A DNA stretch of 23,984 nucleotides from Streptomyces roseochromogenus subsp. oscitans DS 12.976 (GCF_000497445.1 NZ_CM002285.1:7957045-7981028), one strand, 5' to 3'; counted from the stretch's first letter, positions 7,055 through 18,582 are shown. Program-made: numbers and translations. The notes: generated by a model not told the origin, from the letters alone.

Positions 7055-7611
7055 CACCTGTAATCCTGCTGGCCGAGGCCAAGAAGTCGGCCGCGGTCAC
7101 CGACTGGCCGGCCCGTATCGGCTGGCTCGTCGGACTCGTGCTCTTCATCGCGCTCGTCTACTGGCTGATGCGCGAGGGCTGGAAGTGGCGCGGCACCCTG
7201 CAGAGCGACCTGCCCGCGCCGCTCAGCGCGCCGGAGGAGACCGGCCCGGCGAAACTTGAGCTGAGCGGCCGCTACCACGGCTCGACCACCGCGGGGCAGT
7301 GGCTGGACCGCATCGTGGCCCACGGCCTGGGCACCCGCAGCCGGGCCGAGCTCACCCTGACGGAGGCGGGTCTGGAGGTCGAGCGCCCCGGAGCGAGCGA
7401 CTTCTTCGTCCCCACCGCCGCGCTGCGCGGGGCCCGGCTGGACAAGGGCATCGCCGGCAAGGTCCTCAGCGAGGGCGGCCTGCTGGTGGTGACCTGGGCG
7501 CTCGGCGACAAGCTGATCGACTCCGGCTTCCGCTCCGACCACGCGGCCGAGCACACCGAGTGGGTCGACACCCTGAACCAGATGATCAACGACACGGAAG
7601 GCGCACGATGA
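7051..7611 (+). CDS. Single-pass membrane protein with PH-like domain, pyr operon-linked, unknown function
   Basis: A 186-aa protein with one strong hydrophobic helix (about 22-40, [19 protein letters not shown]) after a short N-terminus. A basic WKWRG stretch follows, then a soluble domain (about 60-180) predicted as beta strands plus a C-terminal helix ([14 protein letters not shown]), resembling bacterial PH-like domains. A longer reading frame exists, but the GTG at 7051, overlapping the pyrC stop by 4 nt, is the natural start. Its own stop overlaps the carA ATG (ATGA). Mycobacterium has a membrane protein (Rv1382) at the same place between pyrC and carA. Stoichiometric coupling with pyrimidine enzymes is clear from layout; the role is not known to me. 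It may tether or sense, but that is speculation. Confidence 0.88.
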   Translation: MTPVILLAEAKKSAAVTDWPARIGWLVGLVLFIALVYWLMREGWKWRGTLQSDLPAPLSAPEETGPAKLELSGRYHGSTTAGQWLDRIVAHGLGTRSRAELTLTEAGLEVERPGASDFFVPTAALRGARLDKGIAGKVLSEGGLLVVTWALGDKLIDSGFRSDHAAEHTEWVDTLNQMINDTEGAR

Positions 7612-8742
7612 CGACCTCCACCAGGGGAGCCGCAAAGGTTCCCGCCGTACTCGTCCTGGAGGACGGCCGCCTCTTCCGCGGCCGTGCCTACGGGGCCGTG
7701 GGGGAGACCTTCGGCGAGGCCGTGTTCTCCACCGGTATGACCGGCTACCAGGAAACGCTGACCGACCCGTCGTACAACCGGCAGATCGTCGTCGCGACCG
7801 CCCCGCAGATCGGCAACACGGGCTGGAACGACGAGGACGACGAGTCGAGCCGCATCTGGGTCTCCGGTTACGTCGTACGCGACCCCGCGCGCGTGCCGTC
7901 CAACTGGCGCGCCAAGCGCTCCCTGGACGACGAACTGGTGGCGCAGGGCGTGGTCGGCATCTCCGGGATCGACACCCGTGCCCTCACCCGCCATCTGCGC
8001 GAGCGCGGCTCGATGCGCGCCGGGATCTTCTCCGGTGAGGCGATCGCCGCCGAGAGCGAGCTGCTCACGCGCGTGCAGGCTCAGCCCCGCATGAAGGGCC
8101 TGAGCCTGTACGAGGAGGTCGCGACCGAGGAGGCGTACGTCGTCCCCGCGATCGGTGAGAAGAAGTTCACGGTCGCCGCGATCGACCTCGGCATCAAGGG
8201 CATGACCCCGCACCGTATGGCCGAGCGCGGCATCGAGGTGCACGTCCTGCCCGCCACCGCCACGCCCGACGACATCTACGCCGTCAACCCGGACGGCGTG
8301 TTCTTCTCCAACGGCCCGGGTGACCCGGCCACGGCCGACGGCCCGGTGGCACTCATGACCGCCGTCCTGGAGCGGAAGACGCCCCTGTTCGGCATCTGCT
8401 TCGGCAACCAGATCCTCGGCCGCGCCCTCGGCTTCGGCACCTACAAGCTGAAGTACGGCCACCGGGGCATCAACCAGCCGGTCCAGGACCGTACGACCGG
8501 CAAGGTCGAGGTCACCGCGCACAACCATGGCTTCGCCGTGGACGCGCCGCTCGACCAGGTCAGCGAGACGAAGTTCGGCCGCGCCGAGGTCTCGCACGTC
8601 TGCCTGAACGACGACGTCGTGGAGGGGCTGCAGCTGCTCGACCAGCCGGCCTTCTCCGTCCAGTACCACCCCGAAGCGGCAGCGGGCCCGCACGACGCCG
8701 CCTACCTGTTCGACCGCTTCGTATCCCTGATGGAGGGCCAGC

Positions 8743-8750
<8 letters not shown>
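7608..8750 (+). CDS. carA: Carbamoyl-phosphate synthase small (glutaminase) subunit
   Basis: A 380-aa subunit that hydrolyses glutamine and channels ammonia to CarB. The N-terminal CPSase domain (about 12-145) carries [14 protein letters not shown]. The class I glutamine amidotransferase domain (about 188-375) has the nucleophile C264 in FGICFGNQ and H354/E356 in YHPEA. The length matches the family. The ATG at 7608 is chosen over an upstream open extension because it overlaps the previous stop (ATGA), has GGAAGG at 7596-7601, and gives the normal N-terminus. It overlaps carB by 8 nt. Confidence 0.97.
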
Positions 8751-12051
<3,301 letters not shown>

Positions 12052-12058
12052 CAGCCCT

Positions 12059-12088
12059 GAGGGGGACACCGGAAACGGTGTCCCCCTC
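12059..12088 (+). terminator. 13-bp hairpin with GAAA tetraloop between carB and pyrD
   Basis: Positions 12059-12071 pair with 12076-12088 without mismatch, closing a GAAA (12072-12075) tetraloop. It starts 8 nt after the carB stop and ends 29 nt before pyrD, with no T-tract. Because pyrD and pyrF belong to the same pathway, partial termination or an RNA-stability element seems more likely than a full stop. Confidence 0.6.
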
Positions 12089-12117
12089 TGTATGAGGACC
12101 CTGAGGACATTCCCGAG

Positions 12118-13224
12118 ATGTACAAACTGTTCTTCCGTCTGGTTTTCACCCGGATGGATCCCGAGCAGGCCCACCACCTGGCCTTCCGCTGGATCCGCCG
12201 CGCCGTCCGCATCCCCGTGCTGCGCACCTTCGTCGCGGCCGCCCTCGCGCCCCGCTACAAGGAGCTGCGCACGCAGGCCTTCGGGCTGCGCATGCACGGC
12301 CCCTTCGGGCTCGCCGCCGGATTCGACAAGAACGCCGTCGCGATCGACGGCATGTCGATGCTGGGCTTCGACCACGTCGAGATCGGCACGGTCACCGGCG
12401 AGCCGCAGCCCGGCAACCCCAAGAAGCGGCTGTTCCGCCTCGTCGCGGACCGTGCGCTGATCAACCGCATGGGCTTCAACAACGACGGCTCGCTGGCCGT
12501 GGCGGCCCGGCTCGCCACGCGCCGGCCGGTCTTCAAGACAGTCGTGGGCGTCAACATCGGCAAGACGAAGGTCGTCCCGGAGGCGGAGGCCGTCGTCGAC
12601 TACGTGAAGTCGGCCGAGCGCCTCGCGCCGTACGCCGACTACCTGGTCGTCAACGTCTCCTCGCCGAACACGCCCGGCCTGCGCAATCTGCAGGCCACCG
12701 AGGCGCTGCGCCCGCTGCTGACCGCCGTCCGCGAAGCCGCCGACCGTACGGTCGCGAACCGGCGCGTCCCGCTCTTGGTGAAGATCGCCCCGGACCTCGC
12801 CGACGAGGACATCGACGCCGTCGCCGACCTGGCCGTGGAACTGGGCCTGGACGGCATCATCGCGACCAACACCACCATCGCCCGCGACGGTCTCGGTCTG
12901 ACCGCCGAAGCCTCGCTGGTGAAGGAGACCGGCGGCCTGTCCGGCGCCCCGCTCAAGGCACGCTCCCTGGAGGTCCTGCGCCGCCTGTACGCGCGCGTGG
13001 GCGACCGGATCACGCTCGTCGGCGTCGGCGGCATCGAGACCGCCGAGGACGCCTGGCAGCGCATCCTGGCCGGCGCCACGCTGGTCCAGGGCTACAGCGC
13101 CTTCATCTACGAGGGCCCCTTCTGGTCCCGCGCGATCCACAAGGGCCTCGCCGCGCGCCTGCGCACCAGCCCGTACGCCACCCTCGCCGACGCGGTCGGC
13201 GCCGACGTGAGGAAGCCCGCATGA
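12118..13224 (+). CDS. pyrD: Dihydroorotate dehydrogenase (quinone), class 2
   Basis: A 368-aa FMN enzyme oxidising dihydroorotate to orotate and passing electrons to membrane quinone. The N-terminal amphipathic helices (about 1-40, [23 protein letters not shown]) are the class 2 membrane-docking extension. Core motifs are GLAAGFDKN (64-72), NRMGFNNDG (116-124), [12 protein letters not shown] (179-190, with the catalytic serine), GGLSGAPL and [13 protein letters not shown]. No pyrK is needed or found, which fits class 2. The stop overlaps the pyrF ATG by 4 nt. Confidence 0.97.
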   Translation: MYKLFFRLVFTRMDPEQAHHLAFRWIRRAVRIPVLRTFVAAALAPRYKELRTQAFGLRMHGPFGLAAGFDKNAVAIDGMSMLGFDHVEIGTVTGEPQPGNPKKRLFRLVADRALINRMGFNNDGSLAVAARLATRRPVFKTVVGVNIGKTKVVPEAEAVVDYVKSAERLAPYADYLVVNVSSPNTPGLRNLQATEALRPLLTAVREAADRTVANRRVPLLVKIAPDLADEDIDAVADLAVELGLDGIIATNTTIARDGLGLTAEASLVKETGGLSGAPLKARSLEVLRRLYARVGDRITLVGVGGIETAEDAWQRILAGATLVQGYSAFIYEGPFWSRAIHKGLAARLRTSPYATLADAVGADVRKPA

Positions 13225-14066
13225 CCTCTTACGAGCCCTTCGGTGCCCGGTTGCGCCGCGTCATGGACGAGCGCGGCCCGCTGTGCGTCGGCATCGACCC
13301 GCACGCCTCCCTGCTCGCCGAGTGGGGTCTGAACGACGACGTGGCCGGTCTGGAGCGGTTCGGCCGCACGGTCGTCGAGGCGGTGGCCGACCGGGTCGCC
13401 GTGGTGAAGCCGCAGAGCGCCTTCTTCGAGCGCTTCGGCTCCCGCGGTATCGCCGTCCTGGAGAAGATCGTCCAGGAGGCGCGCGCGGCCGGCACCCTCG
13501 TCGTGATGGACGCCAAGCGCGGCGACATCGGCTCGACCATGGCCGGGTACGCCGAGGCCTACCTGCACAAGGACGCCCCGCTGTTCTCCGACGCCCTGAC
13601 CGTCTCGCCGTACCTCGGCTACGGCTCGCTCAGCCCGGCCGTCGCGCTGGCCCGGGAGAGCGGCGCCGGCCTGTTCGTGCTGGCGCTGACCTCCAACCCG
13701 GAAGGGCCCGAGGTCCAGCACGCGGTCCGCGCCGACGGCCGGACCGTGGGCGCGACCATGCTGGCCCATCTGGCCGCCGAGAACGCGGGGGAGGAACCGC
13801 TGGGCTCCTTCGGCGCCGTCGTCGGCGCCACGGTCGGCGACCTGTCGTCCTACGACCTCTCCATCAACGGCCCGCTCCTCGCGCCCGGCGTCGGCGCGCA
13901 GGGCGCGACCCCGGCCGACCTTCCGAAGGTCTTCGGACCGGCACTGCGCAACGTCGTTCCGAACGTCAGCCGGGGTGTGCTGCGGCACGGTCCGGACACC
14001 GGGGCGCTGCGCGCGTCCGCCAAGCGCTTCGCGGAGGAGATCCAGGTCGCCGTCGGGGGCGCCTGA
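13221..14066 (+). CDS. pyrF: Orotidine 5'-phosphate decarboxylase (subfamily 2)
   Basis: A 281-aa TIM-barrel enzyme converting OMP to UMP, the last step of the pathway. The catalytic array DAKRGDIGST begins at 97 (D97, K99, D102). GIDPHAS (24-30) and VKPQSAFFERFG (62-73) mark the longer subfamily 2 found in actinobacteria. The ATG overlaps the pyrD stop (ATGA) and GAGGAAG lies at 13209-13215. It is the last gene of the operon. The partner enzyme PyrE is not encoded here. Confidence 0.97.
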   Translation: MTSYEPFGARLRRVMDERGPLCVGIDPHASLLAEWGLNDDVAGLERFGRTVVEAVADRVAVVKPQSAFFERFGSRGIAVLEKIVQEARAAGTLVVMDAKRGDIGSTMAGYAEAYLHKDAPLFSDALTVSPYLGYGSLSPAVALARESGAGLFVLALTSNPEGPEVQHAVRADGRTVGATMLAHLAAENAGEEPLGSFGAVVGATVGDLSSYDLSINGPLLAPGVGAQGATPADLPKVFGPALRNVVPNVSRGVLRHGPDTGALRASAKRFAEEIQVAVGGA

Positions 14067-14102
14067 GTCGTCCGATGAACGCCCCGGCGAGCGGCGGCCC
14101 GG

Positions 14103-14132
14103 CGATTTGAGTGTGAATACATCCTCAAATCG
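14103..14132. repeat. 9-bp inverted repeat after pyrF
   Basis: CGATTTGAG (14103-14111) and CTCAAATCG (14124-14132) are perfect inverted copies 12 nt apart, in an AT-richer patch 36 nt after the pyrF stop. It could be a weak terminator of the pyr operon or an operator upstream of sihF. The loop is long for a classical terminator. Confidence 0.5.
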
Positions 14133-14195
14133 AGGGCATTATGTCTGAAATGTCCGACCTGGCGGAGGCTGACCAGGACTTTTCCGCTGTTCTCG

Positions 14196-14224
14196 CTGAC
14201 TCTGGCGGACTTGACCGCTAGTCT
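14196..14224 (+). promoter_or_regulatory. Candidate promoter for the integration host factor gene
   Basis: CTGACT (14196-14201), a 17-bp spacer and TAGTCT (14219-14224) form a plausible housekeeping promoter. Transcription would start near 14231, leaving a leader of about 104 nt. A partly repeated block (TGGCGGA followed by TGACC) occurs at 14160-14174 and again at 14203-14216, the second copy inside the spacer. Confidence 0.4.
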
Positions 14225-14334
14225 CCGAGCAGAGTGAACGGGCGAAGCGTGTTGCTCGTAGCTCCCCAGGTGTGGGGCGACTAGGTTCCTCACCGGTCCG
14301 TATCCGACAGTTCGACATCCGAGGTGACGTAGGC

Positions 14335-14658
14335 GTGGCTCTTCCGCCCCTTACCCCCGAACAGCGCGCAGCCGCGCTCGAAAAGGCCGCCGCGGCTCGC
14401 CGGGAGCGGGCCGAGGTCAAGAATCGACTCAAGCACTCCGGCGCCTCCCTGCACGAGGTCATCAAGCAGGGCCAGGAGAACGACGTCATCGGCAAGATGA
14501 AGGTCTCCGCACTGCTCGAGTCGCTGCCGGGCGTGGGCAAGGTCCGCGCCAAGCAGATCATGGAGCGTCTGGGTATCTCCGAGAGCCGCCGTGTGCGCGG
14601 TCTCGGTTCCAACCAGATCGCTTCCCTGGAGCGTGAGTTCGGCAGCACCGGCTCCTGA
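14335..14658 (+). CDS. sihF: Actinobacterial integration host factor (sIHF/mIHF type)
   Basis: A 107-aa basic nucleoid-associated protein, the usual length of streptomycete sIHF. A long N-terminal helix (about 8-35, EQRAAALEKAAAARRERAEVKNRL) leads into a helix-two-turn-helix domain with SLPGVGKVRAKQIMERLGI (about 62-80), the DNA-backbone-binding element. The family is unrelated in sequence to E. coli IHF. In Streptomyces it compacts DNA, influences supercoiling and affects sporulation and antibiotic production. The GTG start is preferred over the upstream in-frame start because GAGGTGAC lies at 14321-14328 and the family begins MALPPLTPEQ. The mycobacterial homologue also sits directly before gmk. 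Confidence 0.95.
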   Translation: MALPPLTPEQRAAALEKAAAARRERAEVKNRLKHSGASLHEVIKQGQENDVIGKMKVSALLESLPGVGKVRAKQIMERLGISESRRVRGLGSNQIASLEREFGSTGS

Positions 14659-14676
14659 GTCCGGGTCCTGCCGGAC
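14659..14676 (+). terminator. Short hairpin after the integration host factor gene
   Basis: GTCCGG (14659-14664) pairs with CCGGAC (14671-14676) around a 6-nt loop, directly after the stop codon. It is weak, with no T-tract. Confidence 0.3.
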
Positions 14677-14706
14677 CGGGCGTCCCGGGCACTCCGGGAT
14701 TGCTGG

Positions 14707-14719
14707 AATAATCGCTGCA
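14707..14719 (+). promoter_or_regulatory. Possible leaderless promoter (-10 AATAAT) of gmk
   Basis: AATAAT (14707-14712) differs from TATAAT at one base and sits exactly 12 to 7 nt before the gmk ATG. No purine-rich ribosome binding site occurs before that ATG. No clear -35 is seen. Confidence 0.45.
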
Positions 14720-15276
14720 TGAGTGAACGTCCGCGGCTGACCGTGCTCTCCGGCCCCTCGGGGGTCGGCAAGAGCACGGTCGTCGCCCATATGCGCAAGG
14801 AACACCCCGAGGTCTGGCTCTCGGTGTCGGCCACCACCCGCAAGCCGCGTCCCGGTGAGCGGCACGGAGTCCACTACTTCTTCGTCACCGACGACGAGAT
14901 GGACAAGCTGATCGCCAACGGTGAGCTGCTGGAGTGGGCCGAGTTCGCCGGAAACCGCTACGGCACGCCCCGCGCGGCCGTGCTGGAGCGGCTGGAGAAC
15001 GGCGAACCCGTCCTGCTGGAGATCGACCTCCAGGGCGCCCGGCAGGTGCGGGAGTCGATGTCCGACGCCCAGCTGGTGTTCCTGGCTCCGCCCTCCTGGG
15101 AGGAGCTCGTGCGCAGGCTGACCGGCCGCGGCACCGAGCCGCCCGAGGTCATCGAGCGCCGCCTGGAGGCGGCCAGGACCGAGCTGGCGGCCGAGCCGGA
15201 GTTCGATACGACCTTGGTCAACACCTCCGTCGAGGACGTGGCGCGCGAGCTGCTAGCCTTGATGGACGTTGTGTGA
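14719..15276 (+). CDS. gmk: Guanylate kinase
   Basis: A 185-aa cytoplasmic kinase converting GMP and ATP to GDP and ADP. The P-loop GPSGVGKST is at 12-20. The GMP-binding region [20 protein letters not shown] follows at about 37-56, then [13 protein letters not shown] and the lid with RLEAARTEL. The length is slightly short but normal for actinobacteria. It sits 60 nt after sihF and 65 nt before rpoZ, a conserved run. The ATG has no visible Shine-Dalgarno, but a -10-like AATAAT is spaced for a leaderless message. Confidence 0.96.
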   Translation: MSERPRLTVLSGPSGVGKSTVVAHMRKEHPEVWLSVSATTRKPRPGERHGVHYFFVTDDEMDKLIANGELLEWAEFAGNRYGTPRAAVLERLENGEPVLLEIDLQGARQVRESMSDAQLVFLAPPSWEELVRRLTGRGTEPPEVIERRLEAARTELAAEPEFDTTLVNTSVEDVARELLALMDVV

Positions 15277-15341
15277 TCGTCCCTGATCGTCCAGGCTTGA
15301 TCATTCGCACTGAATCTTTCCCATCCATCGGAAGGTAGAGC

Positions 15342-15614
15342 GTGTCCTCTTCCATCACCGCGCCCGAGGGCATCATCAACCCGCCGATCGACGAGTTGCT
15401 TGAGGCCACCGACTCGAAGTACAGCCTCGTGATCTACGCCGCCAAGCGGGCCCGTCAGATCAACGCGTACTACTCGCAGCTCGGTGAGGGCCTCCTTGAG
15501 TACGTCGGTCCGCTCGTCGACACCCACGTCCACGAGAAGCCGCTCTCGATCGCCCTGCGCGAGATCAACGCGGGTCTGCTGACGTCCGAGGCCGTCGAGG
15601 GCCCCGCCCAGTAG
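15342..15614 (+). CDS. rpoZ: DNA-directed RNA polymerase omega subunit
   Basis: A 90-aa omega subunit. It holds the beta' subunit during RNA polymerase assembly. The family core [26 protein letters not shown] lies at about 17-42, followed by the actinobacterial C-terminal part ending in [18 protein letters not shown]. The GTG start has GGAAGG at 15330-15335. The downstream hairpin at 15653-15686 probably ends the gmk-rpoZ message. Confidence 0.97.
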   Translation: MSSSITAPEGIINPPIDELLEATDSKYSLVIYAAKRARQINAYYSQLGEGLLEYVGPLVDTHVHEKPLSIALREINAGLLTSEAVEGPAQ

Positions 15615-15652
15615 TCCCGAGCAGTAGCACTTTCACACTGCGATCGACTTAT

Positions 15653-15686
15653 CCACAGGCCCGGCAGCACATTGCCGGGCCTGTGG
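15653..15686 (+). terminator. 14-bp perfect hairpin after rpoZ
   Basis: Arms 15653-15666 and 15673-15686 are fully complementary around GCACAT. It begins 39 nt after the rpoZ stop and lies before the coaBC ribosome binding site. It is a strong candidate intrinsic terminator without a T-tract. Confidence 0.75.
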
Positions 15687-15740
15687 TGTGTGATGGATCC
15701 GTACGTTCCGTCGCGTACGTTGCCGAGCCGGGGAGAGATG

Positions 15741-16943
15741 GTGGACAAGCCGAGGGTGGTCCTGGGGGTCAGCGGCGGCATCGCCGCGTACAAGGCCTGT
15801 GAGCTGCTGAGAAGGTTCACGGAGTCGGGTCATGACGTCCGCGTGGTGCCCACCGCCTCCGCGCTGCATTTCGTCGGTGCCGCCACCTGGTCCGCCCTGT
15901 CAGGCAACCCCGTCTCGACGGAGGTCTGGGACGACGTCCACGAGGTCCCGCACGTCCGCATCGGCCAGCACGCCGACCTGGTGGTCGTCGCGCCCGCCAC
16001 GGCCGACATGCTCGCCAAGGCCGCTCACGGCCTCGCCGACGACCTGCTGACCAACACGCTGCTGACCGCCCGCTGTCCGATCGTCTTCGCGCCCGCGATG
16101 CACACCGAGATGTGGGAGCACCCGGCCACCCAGGAGAACGTGGCCATGCTGCGCCGGCGTGGCGCTGTCGTCATCGAGCCCGCCGTCGGCCGGCTCACCG
16201 GCGTCGACACCGGCAAGGGCCGGCTGCCCGACCCGGCGGAGATCTTCGAGGTCTGTCGCCGCGTCCTGGCCCGGGGCGTCGCCGAACCCGATCTCAAGGG
16301 GCGGCACGTGGTCGTCTCCGCCGGCGGCACCCGCGAGCCCCTCGACCCGGTCCGCTTCCTCGGCAACCGCTCCTCCGGCAAGCAGGGCTACGCCCTCGCC
16401 CGCACCGCCGCCGCCCGCGGCGCCCGGGTCACGCTGATCGCGGCCAACACCGGCCTGCCCGACCCGGCGGGCGTGGACGTCGTACCGGTCGGCACGGCCG
16501 TCCAGCTGCGCGAGGCCGTCCTGAAGGCGGCCGCGGACGCCGACGCTGTCGTCATGGCCGCCGCCGTCGCCGACTTCCGCCCTGAGATCTACGCCACAGG
16601 AAAGATCAAGAAGAAGGACGGCCAGGATCCCGAACCGATCGTCCTGGTGCGGAATCCGGACATTCTCGCGGAGATTTCGGCCGATCGGGCGCGTCTCGGC
16701 CAGGTGATCGTCGGCTTCGCCGCCGAGACCGACGACGTCCTCGCCAACGGCCGCACCAAGCTCGCCCGCAAGGGCTGTGACCTGCTCGTCGTCAACGAGG
16801 TGGGGGAGCGCAAGACCTTCGGTTCCGAGGAGAACGAGGCCGTGGTGCTGGGCGCCGACGGCAGCGAGACACCGGTGCCGTATGGTCCCAAGGAAGCCCT
16901 TGCCGACACCGTCTGGGACTTGGTCGTACGACGGCTCGGCTGA
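15741..16943 (+). CDS. coaBC: Bifunctional phosphopantothenoylcysteine decarboxylase / phosphopantothenate-cysteine ligase
   Basis: A 400-aa two-domain enzyme of CoA synthesis. The N-terminal flavoprotein CoaC domain (about 1-185) has GVSGGIAAYKACELLRR, the catalytic-type His in HVRIGQHADLVVVAPATADMLAK (H71), and PAMHTEMW (118-125). The C-terminal CoaB ligase domain (about 188-400) has VSAGGTREPLDPVRFLGNRSSGKQG and the KKKDG segment. The substrate-recognition flap reads RLTGVDTGKGRL; the cysteine found here in E. coli is not visible and appears replaced by glycine. GTG 15741 is preferred because GGGGAG (15730-15735) is 5 nt away; ATG 15738 would be only 2 nt from it and would add one residue. 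Confidence 0.94.
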   Translation: MDKPRVVLGVSGGIAAYKACELLRRFTESGHDVRVVPTASALHFVGAATWSALSGNPVSTEVWDDVHEVPHVRIGQHADLVVVAPATADMLAKAAHGLADDLLTNTLLTARCPIVFAPAMHTEMWEHPATQENVAMLRRRGAVVIEPAVGRLTGVDTGKGRLPDPAEIFEVCRRVLARGVAEPDLKGRHVVVSAGGTREPLDPVRFLGNRSSGKQGYALARTAAARGARVTLIAANTGLPDPAGVDVVPVGTAVQLREAVLKAAADADAVVMAAAVADFRPEIYATGKIKKKDGQDPEPIVLVRNPDILAEISADRARLGQVIVGFAAETDDVLANGRTKLARKGCDLLVVNEVGERKTFGSEENEAVVLGADGSETPVPYGPKEALADTVWDLVVRRLG

Positions 16944-16988
16944 CCTCGGCGCGCCCCGGCGCGTCCCTGACCGGACCGTGAGATCCCG

Positions 16989-17018
16989 TTGACGTCGGAC
17001 CCCGTGGACCGATCAAAT
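16989..17018 (+). promoter_or_regulatory. Candidate upstream promoter of metK
   Basis: TTGACG (16989-16994) and TCAAAT (17013-17018) are separated by 18 bp. The predicted start is near 17025, immediately before the paired palindromes at 17026-17066. Confidence 0.4.
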
Positions 17019-17025
17019 CGGGTGT

Positions 17026-17047
17026 GGCGGCCCTGGCCAAGGCCGCC
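17026..17047. repeat. Imperfect 22-bp palindrome upstream of metK
   Basis: GGCGGCCCTGG (17026-17036) and CCAAGGCCGCC (17037-17047) are inverted copies with a single mismatch. Only one base separates it from the next palindrome. It may be an operator or form a hairpin. Confidence 0.6.
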
Positions 17048-17048
17048 C

Positions 17049-17066
17049 GGCATTGTGCACAATGCC
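17049..17066. promoter_or_regulatory. Perfect 18-bp palindrome, candidate operator upstream of metK
   Basis: GGCATTGTGCACAATGCC reads the same on both strands with no spacer. Its centre is about 158 nt upstream of the metK GTG. This is typical of a dimeric regulator site. I cannot name the regulator. Confidence 0.6.
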
Positions 17067-17129
17067 CGTGCCGCAGGTCACAGCGCTCCCGAGAGGCGAG
17101 ACAGTGGCCCATTGGCCGAGTGCGACCGA

Positions 17130-17175
17130 TAAACTGTTCGCGGTCGACGCCGGGCGCAGCCCCGCGCGTCGCCGC
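17130..17175 (+). promoter_or_regulatory. metK proximal -10 (TAAACT) and structured leader hairpin
   Basis: TAAACT (17130-17135) is a good TANNNT -10, placing a start near 17142. A stem-loop covers 17140-17175: GCGG (17140-17143) pairs with CCGC (17172-17175). After a bulged T, CGACGC (17145-17150) pairs with GCGTCG (17166-17171). CGGG (17151-17154) pairs with CCCG (17161-17164), leaving a 6-nt loop. The predicted start falls inside the stem, so the hairpin belongs either to a longer transcript or to one starting slightly earlier. Confidence 0.45.
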
Positions 17176-17215
17176 CAATGATCAGCCAGCAGCCGCTGCA
17201 ACCACAGGGAGCGTT

Positions 17216-18424
17216 GTGTCCCGTCGCCTGTTCACCTCGGAGTCCGTGACCGAGGGTCACCCCGACAAGATCGCTGACCAGATCAGCGACACCATTCTCG
17301 ACGCGCTTCTGCGCGAGGACCCGACCTCCCGGGTCGCTGTCGAAACGTTGATCACCACCGGCCTGGTGCACGTGGCCGGCGAAGTGACGACCAAGGCCTA
17401 CGCGGACATCGCGACCCTGGTCCGCAACAAGATCCTCGAGATCGGCTACGACTCCTCCAAGAAGGGCTTCGACGGCGCCTCCTGCGGCGTGTCGGTGTCC
17501 ATCGGCGCGCAGTCCCCGGACATCGCACAGGGTGTCGACACGGCGTACGAGAACCGGGTCGAGGGCGACGACGACGAGCTGGACAAGCAGGGCGCGGGCG
17601 ACCAGGGCCTGATGTTCGGCTACGCGTCCGACGAGACGCCGACCCTGATGCCGCTGCCGATCTTCCTGGCGCATCGCCTGTCGAAGCGCCTGTCCGAGGT
17701 CCGCAAGAACGGCACGATTCCCTACCTGCGCCCGGACGGCAAGACGCAGGTCACCATCGAGTACGACGGCGACAAGGCCGTCCGCCTCGACACGGTCGTC
17801 GTCTCCTCCCAGCACGCCAGCGACATCGACCTGGAGTCGCTGCTGGCGCCCGACATCCGTGAGTTCGTCGTGGAGCCGGAGCTGAAGGCGCTGCTGGACG
17901 AGGGCATCAAGCTGGACACCGAGGACTACCGGCTGCTGGTCAACCCGACCGGCCGCTTCGAGATCGGCGGCCCGATGGGTGACGCCGGGCTGACCGGCCG
18001 CAAGATCATCATCGACACGTACGGCGGTATGGCCCGCCACGGCGGCGGTGCGTTCTCCGGCAAGGACCCGTCCAAGGTGGACCGCAGCGCCGCGTACGCG
18101 ATGCGCTGGGTCGCGAAGAACGTGGTGGCGGCGGGCCTGGCCTCCCGCTGCGAGGTCCAGGTCGCCTACGCGATCGGCAAGGCCGAGCCGGTCGGTCTGT
18201 TCGTCGAGACGTTCGGCACCGCCAAGGTCGATGCCGAGAAGATCGAGAAGGCGATCGACGAGGTCTTCGACCTCCGTCCGGCCGCGATCATCCGCGACCT
18301 CGACCTGCTCCGCCCGATCTACTCCCAGACGGCGGCCTACGGCCACTTCGGCCGCGAGCTGCCCGACTTCACCTGGGAGCGCACGGACCGCGTGGACGCC
18401 CTGCGCACGGCCGTGGGCCTGTAA
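17216..18424 (+). CDS. metK: S-adenosylmethionine synthetase
   Basis: A 402-aa enzyme making SAM from methionine and ATP, the main methyl donor and an activator of secondary metabolism in streptomycetes. Signature segments are [13 protein letters not shown] (13-25, ATP and metal binding), [12 protein letters not shown] (126-137) and the phosphate loop [16 protein letters not shown] (276-291). The three-repeat domain length is normal. The reading frame is open much further upstream, but GTG 17216 is chosen because GGGAG (17207-17211) precedes it and the family starts [16 protein letters not shown]. It sits alone, with a regulated-looking upstream region and a strong terminator. Confidence 0.97.
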   Translation: MSRRLFTSESVTEGHPDKIADQISDTILDALLREDPTSRVAVETLITTGLVHVAGEVTTKAYADIATLVRNKILEIGYDSSKKGFDGASCGVSVSIGAQSPDIAQGVDTAYENRVEGDDDELDKQGAGDQGLMFGYASDETPTLMPLPIFLAHRLSKRLSEVRKNGTIPYLRPDGKTQVTIEYDGDKAVRLDTVVVSSQHASDIDLESLLAPDIREFVVEPELKALLDEGIKLDTEDYRLLVNPTGRFEIGGPMGDAGLTGRKIIIDTYGGMARHGGGAFSGKDPSKVDRSAAYAMRWVAKNVVAAGLASRCEVQVAYAIGKAEPVGLFVETFGTAKVDAEKIEKAIDEVFDLRPAAIIRDLDLLRPIYSQTAAYGHFGRELPDFTWERTDRVDALRTAVGL

Positions 18425-18455
18425 GTCCCCGGGCCCTCCAGCCCCACTTGTCGCC

Positions 18456-18489
18456 GAGGCCCGGCCTCCCTTCGGGGACGCCGGGCCTC
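18456..18489 (+). terminator. metK terminator hairpin with TTCG tetraloop
   Basis: GAGGCCCGGC (18456-18465) pairs with 18480-18489. After one C/C mismatch, TCCC (18467-18470) pairs with GGGA (18475-18478) around a TTCG loop. It begins 32 nt after the metK stop. The stable UUCG-capped stem is a convincing terminator despite lacking a T-tract. Confidence 0.8.
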
Positions 18490-18582
18490 ACGGCATTGCG
18501 ATGGCTCAGCGAGCCATCGCCAGCTGGATCCGGCGCGGCACGCGGTCGGTCCCGGCCACCGTGACCGTCACAGGCGTACGCG

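Noticed and set aside
7299..7607. N-terminal extension of carA
   Set aside because: It runs through the upstream membrane-protein gene in another frame; ATG 7608 overlaps that stop and gives the normal CarA N-terminus.
17024..17215. N-terminal extension of metK
   Set aside because: The extension covers the palindromes and leader hairpin, lacks family similarity, and GTG 17216 has a proper ribosome binding site.
16944..17215. Known SAM riboswitch upstream of metK
   Set aside because: The hairpins present do not match any SAM riboswitch core I recognise, so I report only an unclassified structured leader.
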